64,000 nucleotides of DNA from positions 186,001 through 250,000 of the forward strand of contig JACMJZ010000024.1 of NCBI GenBank assembly GCA_014380365.1, in the 5' to 3' direction. Origin of the DNA: Pyrinomonadaceae bacterium (GTDB taxonomy: Bacteria > Acidobacteriota > Blastocatellia > Pyrinomonadales > Pyrinomonadaceae). The translations under genes were made by a program, and so were the position numbers. Under the pieces are notes generated by a model. It had not been told where the DNA came from, did no database searches, and saw nothing but the letters and a program-made list of their open reading frames with translations. Below are positions 26,184 through 35,693 of the stretch, piece after piece; position 1 is the first letter of the stretch; every line of letters begins with the position of its first letter.

Positions 26184-27011
26184 TTACTTCGCGCCCTGCT
26201 CCAGTTCCGAATTGATCTCTCCGCCGATAAGAATTGCCAGGCCCGTAAAATAGAACCAGAGCATGAGCACGATCAAAGCGCCCAGCGAACCGTAGGTCAC
26301 GCTATAGGAATTAAAGAAGTGCAGATAAAGCCTAAAGCCCATTGAGACCAACAACCAGAGCACGATGGCGGTTACCGTGCCGGCGGTCCACCACTTTCGC
26401 ATCCTTTTTGCATTATCCGGAGCGAAGTAATAGATAAGATTGAAGGTCAACATCAGAAAGAAGAGTGCGATGGGCCATTGCAAAAGCTTCCAAGCGAGCG
26501 TGAAGCCGTTGCTAAAATCGAACCGCGCGGCAACACGGTCGCCAATGTAGCCGCCGTACATCACCAGCGCCAGCGCCATTACGATCATTATTGAAACTGC
26601 GATCGTGAGGGCGATCGAGATCACCCGGACTTTCCACCACGAACGCGTTTCCCTGACGCCATAAGCGGCATTGAGGGTGGCGCTAATCGCGCCCATGCCG
26701 TTTGAAGCGGCCCAGAGTGCGGCCAGGATTCCCAGCGAGAGTTTGCCGCCGCTCTTTGCGTCACTGATCTCATCGAGCGTGGTGTGCACGAGAGTAATCG
26801 CCGAACCCGGCATGACGCTGGAAAGGTAAGAAAGAAGTTTGAGGCGCAGCTCCGACCCCGCTTCAGCGAAATAGCCAAGCAGGGTCATGAGCACCAGCAG
26901 CAGAGGGAAAAGGGCGAGTAAGAAATAGTAGGAGAGTTGGGCCGCGCCGCCAAAGATGTCGTGGTCGTTGACTCGGGTCCAAAGCCGACCCGGGAAACCT
27001 TTCCAATTCAA
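26184..27011 (-). CDS. YihY/BrkB family inner-membrane protein
   Basis: The protein has 275 residues. It starts at TTG 27011, with AGGAGG 10 bases upstream. Six hydrophobic helices are visible. Family-typical stretches are GGAAQLSYYFLLALFPLLL near residue 25 and GAISATLNAAYG near 115. Near the end are VTYGSLGALIVLMLWFY and ILIGGEINSELE. The family was once called RNase BN by mistake; its actual role is unknown and some members are linked to transport. It is the first gene of a tight pair with the M15-like coiled-coil gene. Confidence 0.9.
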   Translation of the reverse strand: MNWKGFPGRLWTRVNDHDIFGGAAQLSYYFLLALFPLLLVLMTLLGYFAEAGSELRLKLLSYLSSVMPGSAITLVHTTLDEISDAKSGGKLSLGILAALWAASNGMGAISATLNAAYGVRETRSWWKVRVISIALTIAVSIMIVMALALVMYGGYIGDRVAARFDFSNGFTLAWKLLQWPIALFFLMLTFNLIYYFAPDNAKRMRKWWTAGTVTAIVLWLLVSMGFRLYLHFFNSYSVTYGSLGALIVLMLWFYFTGLAILIGGEINSELEQGAK

Positions 27012-27039
27012 AGCGCACGACCCTCCTTGAATAGGTTAT

Positions 27040-27122
27040 GTCAGAACCGCCTGCGGTAGTGGGCGGGCCCGCTTCTGCTTTGTTCGTCCGAAGGCCCGCC
27101 AGCTACCGCAGACAGTTCTGAC
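27040..27122. repeat. Inverted repeat between yihY-like gene and lepB
   Basis: The arms 27040-27069 and 27093-27122 (GTCAGAACCGCCTGCGGTAG... and its near complement) lie four bases after the lepB stop. It could end lepB transcription. Confidence 0.85.
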
Positions 27123-27125
27123 AAG

Positions 27126-28022
27126 TTACTTCACCATCGTGCCGGTGCGGCTCCAGCGAGTGTTCGTGAAAAAGTCGATCAGGAAATTACCTTGCGGCGC
27201 GCTTTCGTCGTATGACCAGTAGACAAACATTGCCCGGCCAATGACCAGCTCGCGCGGCACAAAACCCCAGTAGCGACTGTCTTCACTGTTGTTGCGATTG
27301 TCGCCCATTACGAAATAATGGCCGGCCGGAATCTTGATCTCGCGTCCATCACCTTCCTTCTCAAAGATCGGATAGTCTTCTTCGACGAAGTCAGGATTGT
27401 AGTAGACATCGTACGATTCACCCGGCTTTCGCGGAGGCGCGTTGATTATTTTGAGCGGCGCCTTATCGTTATTGTCGAGAGCCTCAAGTTGGTGTTCAGG
27501 CAGCGGCCTATCGTTGATTACGACGTTTCTGCCTTCCATGCGCAGCCGATCGCCGGGCAAGCCGATAACCCGCTTGACGTAGTTTGTGGTGATTGGCTTG
27601 TTGTCGGGACGGTCATCACGTCGCGGATCGTATTTATTTCCGGGATACTTAAAAACGATGATGTCCCCGCGCCTGATCTCGCGCTGGGGAAGAAACGGCA
27701 ACGATTCACCAGGAGCAAACACGAACTTATTGACGAGTAGATGATCCCCGATGGTGATCGTATTCTGCATTGACCCTGTCGGAACTTTCACCGCCTGCAC
27801 GACGAACGTCATGCCAAACAGCGCCATGATCACGGTAACCACGGCTGACTCGAAGTATTCGCGCCAGACTGATTTCGGTGGGCCCTTGGGCTTGGCTTCC
27901 GGTTCCGGCGCGCTCCCGTGTCCGTTGCGATTGAACATGCGTGAAAACGAGGACGGCTTCCGTTCCGTTATAGTTTCCGAAGTGACAGGAGAAGTTGGAC
28001 CGCTGGAAGGATTGTTCGTCAT
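27126..28022 (-). CDS. lepB: Signal peptidase I
   Basis: The protein has 298 residues. A Pro-rich cytoplasmic N-terminus of ~55 residues precedes a single membrane helix (57-77). The catalytic Ser84 sits in PTGSMQNTI and the general base Lys150 in TNYVKRVIGLPGD. The later family boxes (RRGDIIVFKYP, FVMGDNRNNSEDSRYWGFV) are present. It removes signal peptides from exported proteins at the outer face of the inner membrane. The many exported proteins here depend on it. It lies 35 bases downstream of rnc, the same lepB-rnc association known from other bacteria, with reversed order. Confidence 0.95.
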   Translation of the reverse strand: MTNNPSSGPTSPVTSETITERKPSSFSRMFNRNGHGSAPEPEAKPKGPPKSVWREYFESAVVTVIMALFGMTFVVQAVKVPTGSMQNTITIGDHLLVNKFVFAPGESLPFLPQREIRRGDIIVFKYPGNKYDPRRDDRPDNKPITTNYVKRVIGLPGDRLRMEGRNVVINDRPLPEHQLEALDNNDKAPLKIINAPPRKPGESYDVYYNPDFVEEDYPIFEKEGDGREIKIPAGHYFVMGDNRNNSEDSRYWGFVPRELVIGRAMFVYWSYDESAPQGNFLIDFFTNTRWSRTGTMVK

Positions 28023-28057
28023 CTCTAAATCATCCTAGATACCTTAGTTGCTCGCGG

Positions 28058-28840
28058 TCAAGTAGGCTCGTCCTCGATCTTCATAAGCGCCAGCGCTACT
28101 TTCGCGGCGGCAGCTTCCGCGGTTTTGATTGAGCGACCCTGGGCACGCACGCTGCCGCTATCCCACGCGACTTCCACATCGAACGTGCGCCGGTGCGGAG
28201 GGCCAAGCGCCTCAACCACGGAGTAACGCGGAGCGGCACGTCGCGCTGCCTGAAGTTTCTCCTGCAGCATCGTTTTATAGTCGGACTCTGCAGCTGCCTC
28301 CGGAGTAACTGTACGCAACTCTTCACAGAGCGCATGCCGCACGAAATCGGTGGCGGCAGGCAAACCGCCGTCAACAAATATGGCGCCGGTCAACGCTTCC
28401 AAAACGTCAGCCAGCAGTGCATCTTTTCGACGGCCGCCACTCTTCTCTTCACCGCGTCCGAACCGCAAAAAATCGCCGAGATGCAATCTGATGGACGCGG
28501 CCGCAAGGGTCGGCGCGCTGACCAGCCGGTGTTTCATGCGAGATAGCTCGCCTTCAGTGACGGATAGGTAAGCCGTACAGAGGTAGTCAGCCACGACCAG
28601 GCCCAAGACGGAGTCTCCCAAAAATTCCAGGTTCTCGTTATGAAGCTCGCGCGCGTGATCTTCCGTTCCCTGCGGGACTTGTTCATGAGCCCATGAACGG
28701 TGGGTTAGCGCACGCTCAAGCAAGGCGCGGTTTTGAAAGCTGTAGCAAAGAATAGACTCCAGGAGGTCGAGGTCAGGCGATTTGATCTCCGGTTTCTTCA
28801 AGGTGGGTCCAATTATAACTAAAGCCGGAAGCAGTGGCAC
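28058..28840 (-). CDS. rnc: Ribonuclease III
   Basis: The protein has up to 260 residues from GTG 28840. A TTG at 28804 (LKKPEIKS) is a plausible shorter start, since no clear ribosome site marks either. The nuclease domain holds the signature HNENLEFLGDSVLGL with the metal-binding Glu/Asp residues. A second acidic box is DVLEALTGAIFVDGG. The C-terminal ~70 residues form a double-stranded RNA-binding domain (DYKTMLQEKLQA...AEAAAAKVALALM). It cuts double-stranded RNA in rRNA and mRNA maturation. It forms an operon with lepB downstream. Confidence 0.94.
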   Translation of the reverse strand: MPLLPALVIIGPTLKKPEIKSPDLDLLESILCYSFQNRALLERALTHRSWAHEQVPQGTEDHARELHNENLEFLGDSVLGLVVADYLCTAYLSVTEGELSRMKHRLVSAPTLAAASIRLHLGDFLRFGRGEEKSGGRRKDALLADVLEALTGAIFVDGGLPAATDFVRHALCEELRTVTPEAAAESDYKTMLQEKLQAARRAAPRYSVVEALGPPHRRTFDVEVAWDSGSVRAQGRSIKTAEAAAAKVALALMKIEDEPT

Positions 28841-28887
28841 TGGCCAAGCTTCCGGCTCTGTTGAAAGAAAGGAACTGGGCGAAAGAG

Positions 28888-30141
28888 TTAGTTACGCCGT
28901 GTTCTCGGCTTCGGGTGATTGTTCTTCGGCGGTTTCGGTTTAACCGCGGTGGTTGGGGTCGTGGTCGTCGGCTTCGGAGCCGTCGTCACCGCGGGCGTTG
29001 TCGGCGTCGAGGTAGCGGGCTTGACCGTAGCGGCCGCCCCGTTGCCCGAACCAGTCGCAGCTCCTGAGACTGGCGTAGTAGTCGTTGCCGGCGCCGTAGT
29101 CGGCAGAGTTGTTATCGGCGTCGGCTCAGGCGGCAAGGGTTTGGACATCACCGCGGCGATCAATGCCGGCAGTCCCGCATCCGAATCCTTGTTACGGAAC
29201 TTATACAAGCCAGTCAGGGTATCCATCCACACCTTCTTACGGGCAAGGCTGGCGGCGTCAGTACCCGAAAGGGCTACGGCGCGCGCATACGCGTCAATGA
29301 TACGGTCTATCACCTGATTGAGGTTCTCGAGCGCCAACTTGCTTTCCGGCGTCTCGTCCTTGTCCTTATACAGCCTGTTGTACTCGTCCGACAGTCTCTT
29401 AAAAGGCCCGTCGGTATACGCATCACCGATATTGCCGTAGGTGATTGCGTCCTTCTTCAACTTTCCTTCAAGCTGACCCGCCTTTAAAAAATATCGCAAC
29501 GCTTCCGCAGGCGCCTTTGGGAGTGTAAGCACTCCGATTGTGTTGTTGAGATAAGCAAGAGCCTCGTCTTTGCCAGTGTAGGGATCCCAAATCTCGGGTG
29601 CGCGACCCGATTCGAGTAGTTGAATGGCTTTCTTAGCATAGGTGAGCGCGTCGGCGTTGAAGGTATCCGCCTTTGTCGAAGCCGGGTAACCTGCATACGC
29701 CAGATCGATGAGCACTCTAAGATTCTCGGGCTCGTCTGCTAAGACCTGTTTTCCCAGCTCAAATGCCTTGGGATAATCCTTCTGTTCATAAACCAGCGCC
29801 TTAACCTTGTCGCCTCGACGCGCTTTGTCCATGGGGGCAACGAATTTGTCGCGGAGGTACGAGGCGATCGATTCTTCGCCGGCTGCGGTGGGACACGCCA
29901 AATACTTCTGGGCCAGCACGTAGGCTTTATCCTGTTCCGTTTTGAAGATTGCGCGAAATTCCGTATACCAGGCCAGTTTAGCCTCAGTGCTACATCCCGG
30001 AGGTGCGGCAGGAGCCGCAGCCGCCGCAGGAGCAGGAGACGGCGTCGCCGTTTGCGCATTCAATTCACCGACACTTGCGAAGCTTGCCGCTAAGACCGCA
30101 GCACCAGCGTAACTTGCTAACACGCTAATAATCTTTTTCAT
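28888..30141 (-). CDS. Secreted helical (TPR-like) protein with Thr/Pro-rich tail
   Basis: The protein has 417 residues with GAGG 4 bases before ATG. A signal peptide ends near ELNAQTATP, followed by an Ala/Pro linker to about residue 48. Residues 50-330 are alpha-helical and include TPR-like pieces (YPKAFELGKQVLADEPENLRV; APAEALRYFLKAGQLEGKL). The last ~85 residues are low complexity (TTPT, KPKPP repeats), suggesting a flexible anchor or wall-binding tail. I do not recognise a specific family. It is probably a periplasmic protein-interaction factor. Confidence 0.82.
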   Translation of the reverse strand: MKKIISVLASYAGAAVLAASFASVGELNAQTATPSPAPAAAAAPAAPPGCSTEAKLAWYTEFRAIFKTEQDKAYVLAQKYLACPTAAGEESIASYLRDKFVAPMDKARRGDKVKALVYEQKDYPKAFELGKQVLADEPENLRVLIDLAYAGYPASTKADTFNADALTYAKKAIQLLESGRAPEIWDPYTGKDEALAYLNNTIGVLTLPKAPAEALRYFLKAGQLEGKLKKDAITYGNIGDAYTDGPFKRLSDEYNRLYKDKDETPESKLALENLNQVIDRIIDAYARAVALSGTDAASLARKKVWMDTLTGLYKFRNKDSDAGLPALIAAVMSKPLPPEPTPITTLPTTAPATTTTPVSGAATGSGNGAAATVKPATSTPTTPAVTTAPKPTTTTPTTAVKPKPPKNNHPKPRTRRN

Positions 30142-30487
30142 TAGTCCTCGAAGCCTCCCAGTTCTCTCTTCCGTCTTCTGAGCTATCCTTGCGGGCCGAC
30201 CGGCGGCTTAACAGCGTGGGCGATAGCGCCCCACTACGATGCCTGTTTACAAAACTCGGTTGCCGATTTGCAGTGGCTCAAGGAGGGAACCACACAGTTT
30301 AGTCCGAGCAAAAATTGAGTTGAAAAGAACGCCCGCAATATTCCTGCAACTCTCGACAGCTGTCAAGGCGTTGGATGCTGATCGGGAAAAGAAAGAAAAG
30401 ACGCCAAAAAGCAACCGCGCCGGATCTCGTAACAGTTTACGAGCGTCCGGCGCGGGTTGGTTTTGAGGGGATTGCAACTCCCTTGCA
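30142..30487. other. Intergenic region, 346 bases
   Basis: This region lies between the start of the TPR-like gene and the end of the transpeptidase gene, both on the minus strand. It contains the terminator hairpin at 30405-30460 and presumably the promoter of the TPR-like gene near its left end. A 75-codon plus-strand frame inside it lacks a ribosome site and looks accidental. Confidence 0.6.
30405..30460 (-). terminator. Intrinsic terminator of the transpeptidase gene
   Basis: A near-perfect stem (CAACCGCGCCGGA...TCCGGCGCGGGTTG, 30412-30459) is followed on the minus strand by GCTTTTTGG. This is a GC-rich hairpin plus T-run about 30 bases after the stop at 30488. Confidence 0.75.
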
Positions 30488-32215
30488 TTAGGGGTTATTC
30501 GGTTGCGATCTCCGCTGTCTGTCATCAGGTTGTGTCGCGGGCTTAACAGAAGTTTTCGCCGGTGACGACGTAGCCTGTTTGCCAACTTTCTGGGCCGGAG
30601 CGGGACGGTTGGTAATTGGCATCAGCACTCGTTTCACAGTGTTCCGCGGGGCGGACGGTTGGTTCGCTGGAACTGGTGCGGAGAGGGTTTCATCCTCAGC
30701 CAGGGAGGTCGCCTCAGCGGCCTCGATCTGAGCAGCTTCTATCTGAGCAGCTTCGGCGGCTGTCTCTTTCTCTTCTTCGTTTAGGGCAGCCGCTTTGGAG
30801 TCGCCCGCCGGCGCGACCGTGGCCACTGGTAAATGGATAGGAGTACCAAAACGGCGATTCAGATCACGATAGATCCGACCAGCTACCGCAGCCGGGAAAT
30901 GACTGCGAGCGTCAGGGCCGCGCGTGATAACAACTACCGCAAGGCGAGGATTGGCAAGCGGTGCATAGGACGTGAACAAACCAACCCAGGCACCCTGGCC
31001 AATACATGTGCCAGTCTTGCCCGCAACGGTCTGCAGTGGATCGTAAGCCTTCTTGCCCGAACCGTAGTTCACGGCCCCAACCATTCCCGGCACCATCCGA
31101 CGCCAGTTCTCAGGACTGACGTCCAATTGCCGGCGAAGCTTGGTCTTCGACTGAGCTTTCTCTTTCGCTGTTCGCGCCACGTAGGGCACCAGCAACTTTC
31201 CGCCGTTGGCCATCGCTGAAACCATGGTTCCCAATTGCAAGGCGGTTACCTCGAAATCGTCGCCGTGCGACGACATCCGGTTGAGTGCGAATCCCGTTTT
31301 TTCCGCAGGCAGTTTGCCGGCATATTCGTTTGGTGAATTGACCCCGGTTTTCTCGCCTAACCCCATTTCCCTGGCGTAGCTCATCATTTTGTTGAAGCCG
31401 ACCTGGCCTCCGATGTGCTGAAAGTAAGTGTTGTTTGAATAAGCCAGGGCGTCGGTAAGGTCCAGGCGGTACTTGTCGGAGATGTTCGTGGTTTCGTAGG
31501 GACTAATCACTTTCTCGCCCAGGCCGGCCACGCCCGTCACTAGTTTGATGGTCGAACATGGCTTAAACCCGCGGCGCAGGGCCCACTCCTGGTTTACGAC
31601 TGAGTAGATCTTGCCACTCATGGGATCCATAACAACTACTGTCCCAGCATGGTACCCAAGCGCGCTGACTGCGGCGCGACGCACCTCAAGGTCTTCACCT
31701 TGAAGATCATCTCTACCAATGAAGGTTTGCACCTCATCGCGCATCGCCTTTTCGATGGCACGTTGCCGAGCGATTGCTGCGCGACGAGCGGCTTCGGCCC
31801 GACGCCTGGCTGCCAGGAGTTCGCGACGGCGTTGCGCGCCATTTCGTCGCAACTCGGCCCGCAGTTCGCGCTTGGTCAGCGGCCGGCCCAGTCTGCGTGC
31901 CTTCGCTTTGAGCGCAGCCGCCTGTTCCCGCGCGTTCTCATTCCGTTGTCGCCTCAATTCTTTGCGCGAGAGTTTGGCTGGCACGCGAGATTTTGCGCCT
32001 CGGCGCGAGTCTCTCGCCGAGAGCCGATTGTTGTGGCGGGTGGCCCGGCGGTCCCTGGCCGAGACTTTCTTGGATTTCTCTGCTCGCGCCACAGCCCGTT
32101 TAGATTTGGCTGGCTGCCGTTTTTTTCCAACGGCGGTAATTTGAAGAGTAAGAACAAGGAGAATGGATAGAATGAAAGCGATACGGAGATTGCGGGGGCG
32201 ATTCGTCAAAGTCAT
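30488..32215 (-). CDS. Penicillin-binding-like transpeptidase with basic N-terminal region
   Basis: ATG 32215 is taken as the start (575 residues), putting the membrane helix at residues ~11-29. Residues 30-160 are extremely rich in Arg, Lys and Ala (for example ELLAARRRAEAARRAAIARQ) and likely helical. The transpeptidase domain has Ser221 in STIK, Ser260 in SNN and Lys400 in KTG, the three penicillin-binding motifs. The tail is Pro/Thr-rich. It should cross-link or trim peptidoglycan peptides in the periplasm. There is no glycosyltransferase or PBP dimerisation domain, so it is a single-domain enzyme on an unusual basic stalk. Its catalytic domain resembles that of the fusion protein at 49054. 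Confidence 0.88.
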   Translation of the reverse strand: MTLTNRPRNLRIAFILSILLVLTLQITAVGKKRQPAKSKRAVARAEKSKKVSARDRRATRHNNRLSARDSRRGAKSRVPAKLSRKELRRQRNENAREQAAALKAKARRLGRPLTKRELRAELRRNGAQRRRELLAARRRAEAARRAAIARQRAIEKAMRDEVQTFIGRDDLQGEDLEVRRAAVSALGYHAGTVVVMDPMSGKIYSVVNQEWALRRGFKPCSTIKLVTGVAGLGEKVISPYETTNISDKYRLDLTDALAYSNNTYFQHIGGQVGFNKMMSYAREMGLGEKTGVNSPNEYAGKLPAEKTGFALNRMSSHGDDFEVTALQLGTMVSAMANGGKLLVPYVARTAKEKAQSKTKLRRQLDVSPENWRRMVPGMVGAVNYGSGKKAYDPLQTVAGKTGTCIGQGAWVGLFTSYAPLANPRLAVVVITRGPDARSHFPAAVAGRIYRDLNRRFGTPIHLPVATVAPAGDSKAAALNEEEKETAAEAAQIEAAQIEAAEATSLAEDETLSAPVPANQPSAPRNTVKRVLMPITNRPAPAQKVGKQATSSPAKTSVKPATQPDDRQRRSQPNNP

Positions 32216-32620
32216 CAGGGTCTTATTACCTTTCCTGGGATTTATTTGACTCACTTCCGTGAGTCGTCGCCGAAAACTCAAGCCGCTAAGTTAAGAAACG
32301 CTGAAAGTGGTTCTTTTCGAAGTCAAAAGCTAACCTTTCAAGCGTTTGAGAGTCGTTTAAAGGCTCTCATATTCCTGCTTGTCGTATGGACCTGGGGTCC
32401 TTCTAATGGTTGAGGTGGGAGCGTACCTACTATCTGACGGCCCGAAGGGGCATTGGGAGATTGATTCGCGACCGGGGCGAATATAACATTCGAGACAGGC
32501 AGCGGCAACACAAAAGTAATCTTTTGTACATAACTCGTGACATTGAGGCTCCATTTTGAAGGGCTCCCCAGGAATGAACAAAGTGTGAAAACTTCGGACA
32601 ATCGCTCAATTACAAGCTAA
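32216..32620. other. Divergent intergenic region, 405 bases
   Basis: This region lies between the leftward transpeptidase and the rightward histidine kinase. It holds a short hairpin (GACTCACTTCCGTGAGTC, 32248-32265) close to the transpeptidase start that could be an operator or leader structure. I see no credible small gene. No strong sigma-70 or sigma-54 promoter is evident by eye. Confidence 0.55.
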
Positions 32621-34153
32621 ATGCCCAGATTTTTGAACAGTTTTCGTGTGCGCCTGTTGCTGCTATTGGCGGTCCTGTTGGGACTGACCCTGTTTGTGCA
32701 GTACTACCTGAACCTCCGCTCGGTGAGACGCAACGCCCACATGATAGTGGCGCAGGAGCAGGCGATAATGGCCGGCGTAGCCCTTGGTGTTAACAGCATT
32801 TCCAGTGGTGAATATCTCGATGACATGGATAGAGAGGCGAAGCAGCCTTTGCTCAACGAACAGGCCGGACGCGTCAAGAATGTTCTGGTAGTTGATCGCG
32901 AAGGAAACATTCAGGACAGCCTGCACAGAGAGTTTGCCCCAACAAGGAATCCGGATGGTTCAAAACGCTTCGTCCGGGTGAGAGACATTAATCTGCCGCC
33001 AGGAAAGAACGCTGTAGAACTGGCGGAAGACCTCGGCTTTCCTGAGGGGATGAGCGTCGCGAAGGAGTTAAGAGCCGGCGACCCGGGCGCATTCTATTTC
33101 CCAGTGGAGACTACGAACGGCAGGTGGTTCATCGTCGTGGTTCTCAGCTCGGCAAATACTCTTACCAGTCTTCTCGAGCGCCAGGCTTCCAAGTCTGCCC
33201 TATACACACTCTTGCTGCTGGGGGCGACAACACTTGTCACTATCGTGTTCGTTTGGCGGTTTACGCGACCAATCAAAGACCTTTCGGTCGCAGCACGCCG
33301 CGTTGCTACCGGCAACTTCGACGTTAGAGTTCCGGCCGAGCGCCACGATGAAATCGGATCGCTGGCCGTCGCGTTCAATGACATGACGGCCAGGTTGGGG
33401 CGGGCGCGTGAACTTGAGTCGCAGCTGCACCAGGTAGAAAAAGCGGCCGTGGTGGGCCGGTTGGCGGCGGCGATTGCTCACGAAATCCGCAACCCGCTAA
33501 ACTACATCAATCTCACCCTGGACCATCTGCGTTCGTCTTTCGCGCCGGAAGACGCTGCGAAACGCGAAACTTTCGAGCGGCTGGCCGATCAGCTCAAGTC
33601 GGAAGTAGGACGGATCAATCGTCATATCACGGATTTTTTGAAATACTCGCGGCCATCCGCCCTCGAACTCAGGCCACTTAACCTTCGTCTCGAACTGGAA
33701 GATGCCATGCACGTAATCGAGTGTCAGGCTGCCGAGAATGGCATCCAGACGCGGCTGGAGGAGGACGATGGGATGCCTCGGGTCTTCGCGGACAAAGATT
33801 CTTTGCGTTCTGCGTTTACGAACCTGCTGCTTAATAGCCTGGAGGCGATGGAGAGTAGAGAGGACGGGAAAAGCGGAAGCATCGGAATCACGCTCGCGTC
33901 GGAGTCCGCGAACAGAGTGCGCATTGAAGTTTCAGACACGGGGAGAGGAATTCCTCTCGAAGACATCGCGAAAGTTTTTGAGCCCTACTATTCCACGAAA
34001 GAGACTGGCACCGGGCTCGGACTTGCCATTGTCAAGAAAGCAATCGATGATCATGGCGGTTCAATCAGCGTGAGTTCTAAAGAAGGCGAGGGCACGACCT
34101 TTACGATTCTCTTGCCCGTGGAACCCGAAGGAAGCGAAAGGACAACCGAGTAG
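32621..34153 (+). CDS. Sensor histidine kinase
   Basis: The protein has 510 residues. Membrane helices lie at ~9-26 and ~192-211, flanking a periplasmic sensor of about 165 residues. A HAMP segment (~210-262: TRPIKDLSVAARRVATGNF) leads to the phosphoacceptor His287 in IAHEIRNPLNYI. The ATPase domain follows (LLNSLEAME = N box; VSDTGRGIP = G1; GTGLGLAIVKKAI = G2). The layout is like ZraS/NtrB-type kinases that pair with sigma-54 activators, and such a regulator is encoded 80 bases downstream. The signal sensed is not evident. Confidence 0.93.
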   Translation: MPRFLNSFRVRLLLLLAVLLGLTLFVQYYLNLRSVRRNAHMIVAQEQAIMAGVALGVNSISSGEYLDDMDREAKQPLLNEQAGRVKNVLVVDREGNIQDSLHREFAPTRNPDGSKRFVRVRDINLPPGKNAVELAEDLGFPEGMSVAKELRAGDPGAFYFPVETTNGRWFIVVVLSSANTLTSLLERQASKSALYTLLLLGATTLVTIVFVWRFTRPIKDLSVAARRVATGNFDVRVPAERHDEIGSLAVAFNDMTARLGRARELESQLHQVEKAAVVGRLAAAIAHEIRNPLNYINLTLDHLRSSFAPEDAAKRETFERLADQLKSEVGRINRHITDFLKYSRPSALELRPLNLRLELEDAMHVIECQAAENGIQTRLEEDDGMPRVFADKDSLRSAFTNLLLNSLEAMESREDGKSGSIGITLASESANRVRIEVSDTGRGIPLEDIAKVFEPYYSTKETGTGLGLAIVKKAIDDHGGSISVSSKEGEGTTFTILLPVEPEGSERTTE

Positions 34154-34235
34154 ACGAAGCCCTGCGGCGCTGACAAAACTTCGCACAACGTTTTTTGTTA
34201 ACCGCTCATCTTCACTGCTCATGCTTAAAAACACT

Positions 34236-35588
34236 ATGGCTAGAAAAAGCATATTGGTAGTAGACGACGAAAAGTCGCAGCGCGAGATTCTGGAGATGAT
34301 TCTTTCTGGCGAAGGCTACGACGTGACCACTGCTTCGTCAGGCGAAGCGGCAATCAAGTTTGCGAAGGATCGTCGCTTCGATCTGGCGTTGACCGATTTG
34401 AAGATGACCGGCATGGACGGAATTGAGCTGCTGCAGCATCTTCTCGGTCTGGACTCGTCGATCATCGTGATTCTGCTGACCGCCCACGGGTCTATCGAAT
34501 CAGCCAAGGAGGCACTGCGCCGCGGCGCCTTCGAGTATTTGGAAAAGCCCTATGACAAAACCGCGCTGCTGGAAACGATTAATCGCGCGCTGCAGAGGCT
34601 TGATGCGCTGGATACTGAGATTGTCTCCGCGTCGCCCAAGATGGAGGCGGTCAAGCGGATGATCCTCAAGGTCGCGCGTTCCAATTCCACGGTGCTTATC
34701 CGCGGCGAGTCGGGCACCGGAAAAGAACTGATCGCGCGCGCCACTCATAATCAATCGCCGCGCGCGCAGGACATGTTCCAGGCGGTCAACTGCGCCGCGA
34801 TCAACGAAAACCTGCTGGAGTCGGAGCTGTTTGGTCATGAGAAGGGTTCGTTTACCGGCGCCCATGCTGAGAAAAAGGGACTCTTCGAGATCGCCGATCG
34901 CGGCACGCTCTTCCTCGACGAGATTGCCGAGCTTGATGTGGCGATGCAGGCAAAACTGCTGCGTGCGTTGCAGGAAAGAAAGGTGAGGCGCGTCGGCGGC
35001 ACGCATGAGATCAGCGTCGACGTCCGCGTTATCGCCGCCACCAACCGTGATCTTCGCGCGATGGTCGCAGATGGCCGGTTCCGTGATGACCTTTACTACC
35101 GAATCAATGTTCTGTCCGTCGACGTTCCGCCCTTGCGTGAACGCCGCGAGGACATTCCCGTCTTAATCGATTACTTTCTGAAGAAGCACACGCGCAATAC
35201 CTCGCGACTCGTTCGTGGACTCACGGCGGAAACGCGCAAGCTGATGCTGGGTTACAGTTGGCCCGGTAATGTACGCCAACTCGAGTCGGCAATCGAGCGG
35301 GCAATTCTTCTTTGCGAAGGCGACGAGATAACGATCGACGATCTGCCGCTGGAAGTGCGGCAGGAGTCTCGTCCTGTTTCGGAAGGCGCATTTAAGCTGC
35401 CGCCCGAAGGGATTAGTTTCGAAAACGTCGAACGCGATCTAATTATGCAGGCGATGGAACAGACTGACTACAACATCACCAAGTCTGCCAAGTTACTCGG
35501 TCTGACATTTCGCACTTTGCAGTATCGCCTGGAAAAGTTTGGTATTAAGAAACCAGGTGCCGGCGAGGAAGCCGAGGCGGAGGGCTAG
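34236..35588 (+). CDS. NtrC-family sigma-54-dependent response regulator
   Basis: I take ATG 34236 (MARKSILVVDDE, 450 residues); ATG 34221 adds five residues. The receiver domain has its phosphoacceptor Asp54 in LTDLKM. The AAA+ domain shows Walker A (GESGTGKE), the sigma-54 contact loop GSFTGA (usually GAFTGA) and Walker B (GTLFLDEIAEL). A Fis-type helix-turn-helix ends the protein (ITKSAKLLGLTFRTLQYRLEKF). On phosphorylation by the upstream kinase it should remodel sigma-54 RNA polymerase at enhancer-bound promoters. No GG-N10-GC promoter was recognised in the window by eye. Confidence 0.94.
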   Translation: MARKSILVVDDEKSQREILEMILSGEGYDVTTASSGEAAIKFAKDRRFDLALTDLKMTGMDGIELLQHLLGLDSSIIVILLTAHGSIESAKEALRRGAFEYLEKPYDKTALLETINRALQRLDALDTEIVSASPKMEAVKRMILKVARSNSTVLIRGESGTGKELIARATHNQSPRAQDMFQAVNCAAINENLLESELFGHEKGSFTGAHAEKKGLFEIADRGTLFLDEIAELDVAMQAKLLRALQERKVRRVGGTHEISVDVRVIAATNRDLRAMVADGRFRDDLYYRINVLSVDVPPLRERREDIPVLIDYFLKKHTRNTSRLVRGLTAETRKLMLGYSWPGNVRQLESAIERAILLCEGDEITIDDLPLEVRQESRPVSEGAFKLPPEGISFENVERDLIMQAMEQTDYNITKSAKLLGLTFRTLQYRLEKFGIKKPGAGEEAEAEG

Positions 35589-35693
35589 ATTGCCCCGATT
35601 CGTCGCCGCCCACAATTTGTCTCATTGCCTCGCAAGGACGGGTCGCGACTATCGTTCTATCGCCAAATTGATCCTGCACGATGGAGGCTGATG

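Noticed and set aside
28804-28840. TATAAT near the rnc start as a promoter
   Set aside because: It lies within the possible rnc coding start and no matching -35 was found.
30239-30466. 75-codon plus-strand frame
   Set aside because: Overlaps a terminator hairpin, no ribosome site, no recognisable composition.
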